Part shown: in pieces, positions 33,229 through 39,774 of the stretch
Layout of the letters: each line of letters starts with the position of its first letter
Numbering within the stretch: position 1 is the first letter of the stretch
Source: a bacterium
Lineage (GTDB): Bacteria > Bacillota > Clostridia > Lachnospirales > Lachnospiraceae
Assembly: GCA_028727105.1 (NCBI GenBank)
Contig: JAQYOU010000029.1
Location: 1-39,774 of the forward strand
DNA length: 39,774 bases
Reading direction: 5' to 3'
Translations under genes and position numbers: made by a program
The notes under the pieces: model-generated
Databases searched by the model: none
What the model was told of the DNA's origin: nothing
The model's input: only the letters and a program-made list of their open reading frames with translations

Positions 33229-35730
33229 TCAGCTGTTCGTCAGTGTCTTATGAACGTATACTGTGTAGGTTACTGTAACCTCCTGTGCGCCGGCAATCTT
33301 ATAGGTGGCTACTACTGTAACAGAGCGGATGTTGATCTGATCACCCGATTTTAAGATCACCTTTGATCCGGGTAAGGTTTCTCCGGTCACTATGCATTCC
33401 GTGATCGCACCGGCCTCCGGAGTCAGACAGTTTTGTGCCAGTTCCAGTGCTGTGGTACAGGTCTTGTTTGACGTGAGACGGTCAAAACGGATCTCCGGCT
33501 GATCCTGTGTATCTGTCAGTGTCAGTTTTGTGGTCAGTGTCAGATAGCCCTTATCTGCAGATGAATAGTACTGCATGGAGATCGTATAGGTTCCGGCCTC
33601 AGCTTTTCGACAGACGCCGGAGGTGATATCCAAAAGCTTTAATGACAGCCGGTTGGATGCGCTGATGGTCTGCTTTGCGGTTGTTCCGCCGGTTGTCAGA
33701 TCAAGTCCGTAATAGTATCCCTCCTTGGTGACGGTGGCTGTTGTAAAGTTTGCATAGTTCATGAATACGCCGCCGCGATATTTTGCCAGTCGTACATTTG
33801 CATACTGGCTGGAGGAGATATCGGAATTTAAAGACAGATCTGCTTTGCTCTTATCGATCTGAATCTCATAGGTCTCCGTTCCGGTGGAAGGTACCGTTGA
33901 TACAACAACCGTAAAGGCAGCAGATGCTTTCTTTCCGCCTGCCGTAACCGTTAAGGTATAGGTATAAGTTCCCGGAACTGCCGCAGATGCTTTCACAACC
34001 ACACGGTCGGATGCTGCATCGTAGCTTACCAGATTCTGCTTGTAAACATTGTTATCGGCAAAGGATGCAGCCTCATTTTCGAGTGCATAAGTCTCTCCGT
34101 ACTGATCAAAACCGGCCACAGAGATGTACTGGCAATACTCCGTATTATATACATTTGACATGGTCACACGATCCGTGCCAAGTGCGATCGTCTTTAAGTA
34201 TGGTGCCTCAACGATAGAGACATCATAGCTGTAGACATACTCTTCACCGGCGTAAACAGCCGTAACGATCACCTTCACTTTTCCGTTTTTGATCGGTGTG
34301 ATCTTTCCGGCGGGCGTAATGATCATGGTATCCGGATCCGATGATTCATATTTCACAGAGCTGTATTTGATCTCGCTCTTGTCCGTATCCATTGCACGGA
34401 AGTGTGCGTAATAGGTGGTTCCGATGGCAACCTTGCGGTTGTCTGTATAGCTGTCGGCAGTGTAATCCGGTGCAACAGATGAGGTGGTCATCGTAAAGTT
34501 TGTCTCTCCGGACAGTTCTGCTGCCACACACATGATCACGGCAGTACCGCTCAGCTTGATGTTATTATTAGCACTGTTCACATAAGTAGCCGTGATGGTT
34601 GCGGTGTCTCCTACCCGTGTCATGTAAAGCTTATTGTCATCGGTCAGATATCCGTTTGTCACTTCCGGCTTGTATTCCAATGCTTCATTGTATACCTCTG
34701 TGACATCAATCCCCTGCTGATCATAAAGTGCATATGTGATCGCAGTTGCTTTTCCTACCGTGACCTTCTGGGTAAGGATCTTCAGTTCTACCGGAACTCC
34801 GACACTGGCCTGAAAGCTCTTAGAATCATCCATGTCGCTGACGGTATATGTCATTGCATCCTTAAAGTTTGAATACATGGTCAAGGTAACCACCTTACCA
34901 TCAGACGAAAAATCAATGCTTTTCACTACGGCACGTGCTCCAACCGTGTTTTTCACCTCAAGATCGTCCGCAGAAAGATAATCCCTCATATCTCCGGAAT
35001 AGGTGATCTCCAGCTTGTTTGCGGCAGTCTGTTTTACGGAAACCATATAGTCGATCACTTCCAATTTGACAGAAGTGGCCTTGATCGTCTTGGTTCCGAT
35101 CATTGCTGAAAGCTTTAACGTAAAAATGCCTGCCTTTGTGGGTCTGAATACATCGTTGTTGATGCAGGATGAGTAATCCAAACCATTTTCATCGGTCACT
35201 GTCCAGACATTTCTTGAGGTCGCGTTTGCCGGTGTGACCGTGTACTTCAGGTTATAGCTTTCCCCTACGCGCAGCGCATCTGCCAGCTGCTCCGTGGAGA
35301 TCAGTGTTACCTTCGTGGGCTTTACCATCAGCTTCGCGGAAGTCTTCACCGTATACTGCAGTTTTCCTGCTGACGAATATACCTTGGCGGAAATCGTCAC
35401 CTTCTTCCCTTTGACCGTTGCGGTTCCGCCGCTCTTAAAGGTAAGCGTATTTGACATCGTGCTCTTGGTGGCCTTGATGCTGGCCTTCGCCACTTTGACA
35501 TAAGCCTTGCCTGTTCCGGAAATACTCCATTTGACGGTCTGTCCCTTTTTCAGATTCGTCAGTGTGTATGTATACTTTCCCTTTGAAGAACCGTTTTCAT
35601 ACAAACTGGCATAGGTTTTCTTAAATTTGGGTACTGCAGTGGCTGCTTTGGCCGGGATCGCCGGCAGCGCTGTGATCATGAGTGCTGCGATGCAAAGTAC
35701 AGCCAGCAGTTTTTTTGCTTTCTGGTACAT
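33229..35730 (-). CDS. Secreted Ig-like (BIG2-type) repeat protein
   Basis: An 833-aa exported protein. The Sec signal peptide is clear: KKLLAVLCIAALMITALPAIPAKAA, with cleavage near residue 29. The body is beta-rich, with repeated modules resembling bacterial Ig-like/invasin folds: VKWSISGTGKAYVKVAK, KVTLISTEQLADALRVGESYNLKYTVTPANATSRNVWTV and KITPIKNGKVKVIVTAVYAGEEY are typical BIG2 phrases. There is no LPXTG, SLH or other anchor, so it is either released or held by other means. The start ATG follows AGGAGGAAG. Function is unknown; adhesion or a structural role is possible but is inference. Confidence 0.8.
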   Translation of the reverse strand: MYQKAKKLLAVLCIAALMITALPAIPAKAATAVPKFKKTYASLYENGSSKGKYTYTLTNLKKGQTVKWSISGTGKAYVKVAKASIKATKSTMSNTLTFKSGGTATVKGKKVTISAKVYSSAGKLQYTVKTSAKLMVKPTKVTLISTEQLADALRVGESYNLKYTVTPANATSRNVWTVTDENGLDYSSCINNDVFRPTKAGIFTLKLSAMIGTKTIKATSVKLEVIDYMVSVKQTAANKLEITYSGDMRDYLSADDLEVKNTVGARAVVKSIDFSSDGKVVTLTMYSNFKDAMTYTVSDMDDSKSFQASVGVPVELKILTQKVTVGKATAITYALYDQQGIDVTEVYNEALEYKPEVTNGYLTDDNKLYMTRVGDTATITATYVNSANNNIKLSGTAVIMCVAAELSGETNFTMTTSSVAPDYTADSYTDNRKVAIGTTYYAHFRAMDTDKSEIKYSSVKYESSDPDTMIITPAGKITPIKNGKVKVIVTAVYAGEEYVYSYDVSIVEAPYLKTIALGTDRVTMSNVYNTEYCQYISVAGFDQYGETYALENEAASFADNNVYKQNLVSYDAASDRVVVKASAAVPGTYTYTLTVTAGGKKASAAFTVVVSTVPSTGTETYEIQIDKSKADLSLNSDISSSQYANVRLAKYRGGVFMNYANFTTATVTKEGYYYGLDLTTGGTTAKQTISASNRLSLKLLDITSGVCRKAEAGTYTISMQYYSSADKGYLTLTTKLTLTDTQDQPEIRFDRLTSNKTCTTALELAQNCLTPEAGAITECIVTGETLPGSKVILKSGDQINIRSVTVVATYKIAGAQEVTVTYTVYVHKTLTNS

Positions 35731-35798
35731 GTTTCTTCCTCCTTCTTTATATTTCGCTCTTTTGTGTCAATTGTCCTTCTTCAGACACTATATATTGT

Positions 35799-35828
35799 AT
35801 TCTATCACACCTAAAAGGGCAACCGCAA
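35799..35828 (-). promoter_or_regulatory. Promoter of the Ig-like protein gene
   Basis: Minus strand: TTGCGG (35823-35828), 18-bp spacer, TAGAAT (35799-35804) with TGA extension. The -35 falls inside the terminator hairpin of the upstream gene. Confidence 0.5.
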
Positions 35829-35838
35829 GGGCTGCCCT
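35816..35838 (-). terminator. Terminator of the sigma/DUF4349 operon
   Basis: The hairpin AGGGCA (35816-35821) / TGCCCT (35833-35838) with inner CC/GG is followed on the minus strand by TTTTAG. The U-run is short. Confidence 0.55.
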
Positions 35839-35863
35839 CTGATATTTGACTACATTCTGTCAT

Positions 35864-36955
35864 TTATTTCTTTTCCGCGTTCTCTTCTGTGACGTTTTGC
35901 GCCTCATTTGCTGCTGTCGCCTGTGTCCACACACCTTCTGCTCCCTTCTTTGAAGCCTCCAGACGCGATGCACGCTTGCGCAGCTGCCGCTTTTCATAGA
36001 CCTTTAAGATCTTTCGGATGATCAGAACGATCACTATAATGATCACCGCCCAGATCAGAAGGACAGGCAGGTTCACGATGAACCAGATGGAGAAATCACG
36101 AAAGCCCTGTCCGATGTCATACATGGTGTCAGACAAGCCCTGACGGATCTCTTCGCCGTAGGTCAGCTCCGTTGCCACGTTTGTCTCTCGCTCCACCTCG
36201 TTGATGTCCAGATACAGCGTGGAATAATTGATCCGGTTGTCGTACACGCGAAGCTGTGACTCATAGGATTCCAGCTCGTAGCGGATGTTTGTCAGCTGGT
36301 TCTGGATCGTGATGATGTCCTCCAGCTTTGTCGCCTTTTCCAGAATGCCCATCAGTGTTTCCTGCTCCGTCTTTAAGGCCTTGATGTGGCTTTGCATATC
36401 CACATAGCTTAATGTCACGTCATCGGTAGAGCTGCTGGAGTAAGTGACATTGGAGTTTTCCTTTACCATGTTGAGAAACGCATGCATCTTATCGGCCGGA
36501 ATGCGGATGACCATATTCGCGTATCGGCGGATGTTCATCTCGGGATTGCCGTTGGACTCTGAACTCTCCAGATACCCCCCATACTCGTTGATGCGGCTCT
36601 GCACTGCCTGCATAAACGTATCAAACTGCTTGGTTTCAACGGAATAGTTGTAGGTATAGATGATCTTTTCGTTTGACTGAACCGTCTCTGTTTTGGCTTC
36701 ACCCGCGCCTGCTGCCGCATCTGTCATGCCGCTGTCCATCTCGGCATCATCCCAGGCTTCTTCTTCCACAGCCTCCTCCGTCACCTTAAATTCTTCGACG
36801 GGAGCCTCTTGCGGCGCTGCCGTATCTGCCGCTGCGGACTCATTAAAGCCCTTGCTTCCCGAAGCGCCGCAGCCGCTTAACGTAAACACCATCAGCATTG
36901 CCAGTAATGTCACACACAATTGTTTTTTCAAATTCGTTTTCATTTTCTTTTCCAT
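35864..36955 (-). CDS. DUF4349 lipoprotein
   Basis: A 363-aa envelope protein. The N-terminus has a lipoprotein signal with lipobox LSGC (Cys29), then an acidic Ala/Glu-rich linker (about 39-90), the DUF4349 domain (about 95-265, YTYNYSVETKQFDTFMQAVQSRINEYGGYLESSE to YSTLYLDINEVE) with coiled-coil-like helices in the middle, and a membrane helix near 290-315 followed by a basic tail. It is the third gene of an ECF sigma/anti-sigma operon with no terminator between. The linker shares ESAAADTAAP with the anti-sigma protein. The start follows GGGGAG. DUF4349 function is not established; an envelope-stress sensor role is inference. Confidence 0.85.
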   Translation of the reverse strand: MEKKMKTNLKKQLCVTLLAMLMVFTLSGCGASGSKGFNESAAADTAAPQEAPVEEFKVTEEAVEEEAWDDAEMDSGMTDAAAGAGEAKTETVQSNEKIIYTYNYSVETKQFDTFMQAVQSRINEYGGYLESSESNGNPEMNIRRYANMVIRIPADKMHAFLNMVKENSNVTYSSSSTDDVTLSYVDMQSHIKALKTEQETLMGILEKATKLEDIITIQNQLTNIRYELESYESQLRVYDNRINYSTLYLDINEVERETNVATELTYGEEIRQGLSDTMYDIGQGFRDFSIWFIVNLPVLLIWAVIIIVIVLIIRKILKVYEKRQLRKRASRLEASKKGAEGVWTQATAANEAQNVTEENAEKK

Positions 36956-37059
36956 ATCGATTTTCTCCCCTTCCCTGTTGCTTGTTTTCCGCTTTTTGTT
37001 TCCTTGCGACTCCGGTCATACATCTTTCCTTATACGACATCCGTTCCATTTTCCGGCAC

Positions 37060-37914
37060 TTATCGCTCATCCAGTGTCAGCTGCAGCACCTGACGGTAAC
37101 TGTTGACCTGACGCACAAGACGATAAGTTCCCGCCTGTGTCATGTGCAGTTCGCCAAGTGCATACCAGTCATCCCAGGCGGCCGCTGCCGTGTAGTTGTC
37201 CCGGGTGCGTTTGATCCGGTACACGCATTCCCATTCATCCGGCTGCGACTCATAATAAACTTCGAATACTCCGCTCACATAGAGGGATTGTCCGGGTGTT
37301 GCTCCGGTACTGTGCGAAGGATTCACCACTTCGGATGTCAGACCAATGGAGCCGTCATCGTAGATCGTTGCAAGATGCCAGGTCACCAGTTCATCCGCTT
37401 TCTTACTCTCTATCAGCAGCTGCTCCTGCCAGTCCGGTGCCTCCTCCCATGCCTCTTCAGCTGCAGCATCTACCGGATCCTCTGCATCTGCGTCATCTGC
37501 CGCAAATTCCGGTGCCGCGGTATCTGCTGCCGCCGACTCTGCCATGTCCTCTGTCGGACTTGACTTACTCATCCGAAGTGACTGACTCATCACACCAAGG
37601 ACTGCTGCCAGTCCGACCACACAGACAAGCGCTGCTGCAAGACCGCTATAGCGTTTTGCCGACGCGCCCCGTTTACGGAAATCTATGATCTTCCCTCCGC
37701 TGCTTTCGGGCTTTTCCGGCAGCTCCTCTACCATCTTCGTTTCCTGTCCATCCTTTACGGCTGTCTCCAGCCGCTTCATCCTTCTTACAAATTTTTTGGA
37801 AAAGCGGTGCTGCTGCTTAAGCTGCTCCCTTGTGGGAACATCTGCCAGATCCCGGTCCATCGCATCTGCCAGCGCTTCCGCTAAAAACCGCTCACCACTT
37901 ACTTTCAGACTCAT
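37060..37914 (-). CDS. Putative anti-sigma factor (single-pass membrane)
   Basis: Location and layout suggest that this 284-aa protein holds the adjacent ECF sigma factor inactive. Residues 1-90 are cytoplasmic and basic/charged, 91-110 form a membrane helix (GLAAALVCVVGLAAVLGVMS), then an acidic linker (about 120-165) and an extracytoplasmic beta domain (about 165-284, LVTWHLATIYDDGSIGLTSE onward). No zinc-binding anti-sigma motif (HxxxCxxC) is seen. The ATG overlaps the sigma stop (ATGA). The linker residues ESAAADTAAP (126-135) recur in the DUF4349 lipoprotein. The anti-sigma role is inferred from context. Confidence 0.65.
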   Translation of the reverse strand: MSLKVSGERFLAEALADAMDRDLADVPTREQLKQQHRFSKKFVRRMKRLETAVKDGQETKMVEELPEKPESSGGKIIDFRKRGASAKRYSGLAAALVCVVGLAAVLGVMSQSLRMSKSSPTEDMAESAAADTAAPEFAADDADAEDPVDAAAEEAWEEAPDWQEQLLIESKKADELVTWHLATIYDDGSIGLTSEVVNPSHSTGATPGQSLYVSGVFEVYYESQPDEWECVYRIKRTRDNYTAAAAWDDWYALGELHMTQAGTYRLVRQVNSYRQVLQLTLDER

Positions 37915-38462
37915 GTATTACCTCCCTGATCCTCTGCAAGCACTTTCTTCAGCTTGTTTCTCGCCCGATAGGTTCTAACATTCACTGTTTTTTCTGTCAG
38001 CCCGAGAACCTGAGCCGTCTCCTTTTCTGACAATTCGTGCAGATAACGGCACTCCAGAACGACCCTGTAATTCTCATCCAGGCTACGGATCGCCTCTACC
38101 AGTCGTTCGTAGGATTCTGTCTGCAGGTATGTATCCAGTGTGTCATTTTCGTCCGGTTCCTGTCCAAGGGCATCCTCATATTCTGTAAACTCTGCGCGTT
38201 TTTCTTTTCGCAGAAGATCGATTGCCTTGCTCTTTGCGATCGTCACAAGAAAACGCTTGGTGCGCGGACTATCCACCACTTCTACCTGATCCAGATGCTT
38301 TGTCAGCGTCAGAAACGCTTCCTGAACCGCATCCTCCGCCAGATCCTTGTCCTTTAAGATATCTTTTGCCACATACCACATCAGGTAGCGGTATTTTTCG
38401 TAGAGAAGCGTGAACTTGCTCTGCTCCTCCACGGTATCCAGCATTGCTAAAAAAAGTAACAT
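37911..38462 (-). CDS. ECF-family RNA polymerase sigma factor
   Basis: Redirects RNA polymerase to a small regulon. The 183-aa length is typical of ECF sigmas. The ATG at 38462 is chosen because GGGGAG lies 8 nt upstream; a longer frame exists but has no ribosome site. Region 2 shows YEKYRYLMWYVAKDILKDKDLAEDAVQEAFLTLTKHL (about 20-56). Region 4 shows LDENYRVVLECRYLHELSEKETAQVLGLTEKTVNVRTYRARNKLKKVL (about 128-175). It is followed, with overlap, by the anti-sigma and then DUF4349. No autoregulated ECF promoter could be identified upstream. Confidence 0.92.
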   Translation of the reverse strand: MLLFLAMLDTVEEQSKFTLLYEKYRYLMWYVAKDILKDKDLAEDAVQEAFLTLTKHLDQVEVVDSPRTKRFLVTIAKSKAIDLLRKEKRAEFTEYEDALGQEPDENDTLDTYLQTESYERLVEAIRSLDENYRVVLECRYLHELSEKETAQVLGLTEKTVNVRTYRARNKLKKVLAEDQGGNT

Positions 38463-38642
38463 TTGTTTTCTCCCCTGCGCGCCCGCTGCGGTCGTCACCA
38501 CAGCTCTTTTGAGGTACTTACATAAAACCAAACGTAGATGATCGGTAAAATACTACACGAACATAAAAGATTTTTAAAAAAACAGGATCTTCGACATATC
38601 TTTTGCTCCTTTTTCATGTAATCTATCCGTTTATCCTGTCCG
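38463..38642 (-). other. Leader region of the sigma operon
   Basis: Contains a 7-codon frame, MSKILFF (38574-38597), behind a perfect AAAGGAGC site (38605-38612). It also has a long-looped CAGGAT/ATCCTG pair (38634-38639 with 38583-38588) followed on the minus strand by a T-run, which could weakly terminate the DHHW gene. The mini-ORF may be a leader peptide or chance. Confidence 0.25.
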
Positions 38643-39774
38643 TTACCGGATCAGTTTAAAAAGATTGCGGTCTTTGATAAAATTCGTCATCTCATAGCAA
38701 ACGAGTACCTCGTCCCAGCCTTCAGCTACAAGCTCCGGCACGGATTCATTGTAATAGCGCAGATCGATCATCGTGATCTGCTCATAGCTATCCAGCAAAT
38801 ACGGCACCATACTGTTGGCGTAGGAGTCCTTGATGATCAGAAGTGATCCTTTGCCTTCTGCCTGATGATTTTTGATAGTAATTTTTCCGTAATTCCCTCC
38901 GAAATAGACTGCATATTTATCCTTCATATCCAGTTTACTCAGATCATAGATACCGGTTAACCGGGGCATTTCCTTTTCTCCGTCTGTGCCCAGCGCATCT
39001 GCCGGCGGGTGGTCTGCTTCTATGATCAGGTTCTGCGGCAGTAGCTGCGGCAGCTCCAGCTCATCTGCATGCGCACCGGGCAGGCCTGCAACCTTTGCAT
39101 ACAGTGTACCATAAAATTCTTCGTTTGCGGCAGCCACCTGATAGCTTTCCTGCTCTTTGATCTGCACATGCTGGGTCTCTAAATAGGTTTTTGCTCCCAC
39201 ATAGGCACCGTTTGTTGTCCAGTGGTGATCGGTTTTGAAGTAAATCTCATCAAAGCGTTCTCTTGCGGCACGTGTCAGTGCATCTTTTGTCTGAATCCAG
39301 CGCACGCTTTCCGTCTCACAGAGCTGCTCTCCGCGGGATTCATACACTGCCGGATCATAGAGCACTGCACGTGTAGGCAGTTTTTCTTTTAATACAGTCC
39401 CCGGTGATGGGATCAGCATCACGGATACGTCCGCCTCTGTGGTGTTTTTCATTGCGGTGATATAGCGCAGGTTTGTCTCATAGTTTTTTTCCGAAAGATC
39501 GCTGCCTATCACTTTCTCAAACAGGTGTCCTTCTTTGCCGATATACACACCGTTGATCTCCCTGTGGTAAAGCAGATACTGACCGGTAGTCGCTACCTGC
39601 ATCCACAGATCTCGCCCCGGAAACTGATCGCTTGCTGCTTCTGTCAGATCCCGCTGCACCTCGCCGGTCAGGATGCCGTCGGCTGAAATGCGCGGCAGTT
39701 TTGTCAGATACCGGTTTTCTGCGGCTGAATACGCTTTCTGGGGCAGCAGGAATATGGATGCGCCGCCGGCTGCC
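38643..39774 (-). CDS. DHHW-family protein, 5'-truncated by the window edge (AlgX/AlgJ-like)
   Basis: The frame is open to the right edge. The visible part begins AAGGASIFLLPQKAYSAAEN, the tail of an N-terminal anchor followed by the family's FSxxENRYL-type segment. NGVYIGKEGHL and the signature DHHWTTNGAYVG (about 195 codons from the window edge) identify a DHHW/AlgX-like SGNH-fold protein. Such proteins usually help O-acetylate exported polysaccharide together with an MBOAT acyltransferase, which would lie just outside the window. Conserved blocks LLIIKDSYANSMVPYL and ITMIDLRYYN near the C-terminus fit. A GTG near 39659 is internal, not the start. Confidence 0.82.
   Translation of the reverse strand, partial: AAGGASIFLLPQKAYSAAENRYLTKLPRISADGILTGEVQRDLTEAASDQFPGRDLWMQVATTGQYLLYHREINGVYIGKEGHLFEKVIGSDLSEKNYETNLRYITAMKNTTEADVSVMLIPSPGTVLKEKLPTRAVLYDPAVYESRGEQLCETESVRWIQTKDALTRAARERFDEIYFKTDHHWTTNGAYVGAKTYLETQHVQIKEQESYQVAAANEEFYGTLYAKVAGLPGAHADELELPQLLPQNLIIEADHPPADALGTDGEKEMPRLTGIYDLSKLDMKDKYAVYFGGNYGKITIKNHQAEGKGSLLIIKDSYANSMVPYLLDSYEQITMIDLRYYNESVPELVAEGWDEVLVCYEMTNFIKDRNLFKLIR

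Noticed and set aside
38463-38531. Longer sigma-factor start at 38531
   Set aside because: No ribosome site there, while the ATG at 38462 has GGGGAG at good spacing and gives a normal ECF length.
38493-38612. 40-codon open frame MKKEQKICRR... in the sigma leader
   Set aside because: No ribosome site before its ATG and no similarity; overlaps the better-supported 7-codon frame.

Overview
The window looks like chromosome from a Gram-positive Clostridia member, most likely a Lachnospiraceae gut bacterium. The reasons are the Firmicutes cell-envelope and catabolite-control cluster (uvrC, hprK, murB, rapZ, whiA), a type III GlnN-like glutamine synthetase, class II fructose-bisphosphate aldolase, strong AGGAGG-type ribosome binding sites, sigma-A promoters and Rho-independent terminators. 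No rRNA, tRNA, CRISPR array, transposase or phage gene was seen. The species call is inference.

Layout. 1-4.2 kb: the start of a TagA/WecG-like glycosyltransferase gene cut by the window edge, an AT-rich gap with a cluster of DnaA-box-like sequences, then glnA and fba. 4.2-15.1 kb: a leftward housekeeping block, read ftsH, uvrC, hprK, M18 aminopeptidase, murB, rapZ, whiA, dagK. The usual yvcK gene is absent between rapZ and whiA, and WhiA is short at its N-terminus. Several gaps here hold large foldback structures. pyrG is transcribed rightwards from 15.48 kb behind a 142-bp inverted-repeat leader.

17.3-27.4 kb holds the most unusual locus: two adjacent leftward giant genes. The upstream one (1397 aa) ends in a calpain-like cysteine protease domain. 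The downstream one (1939 aa) carries a UbiB/ABC1-type atypical kinase domain inside a very long, mostly helical protein. Neither has a visible signal peptide or membrane segment. A pair of 14-bp direct repeats spaced 21 bp, like LytTR-regulator sites, lies upstream of their promoter. Next come two GNAT-like proteins in an operon, a MATE transporter and a DUF212 membrane protein.

31.3-33.2 kb: an array of five 11-bp phased repeats, a candidate small RNA with its own terminator, and a WYL regulator translationally coupled to a zinc-ribbon/HTH protein. 33.2-39.8 kb: a secreted Ig-like repeat protein, then an ECF sigma / anti-sigma / DUF4349 lipoprotein operon in which the anti-sigma and the lipoprotein share a 10-residue linker, and finally a 5'-truncated DHHW-family (AlgX-like) gene at the right edge.

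Beyond genes, the window is rich in structured intergenic DNA. Two elements just after the stop codons of glnA and pyrG share one architecture with covarying stems, and a third element after rapZ shares its core.
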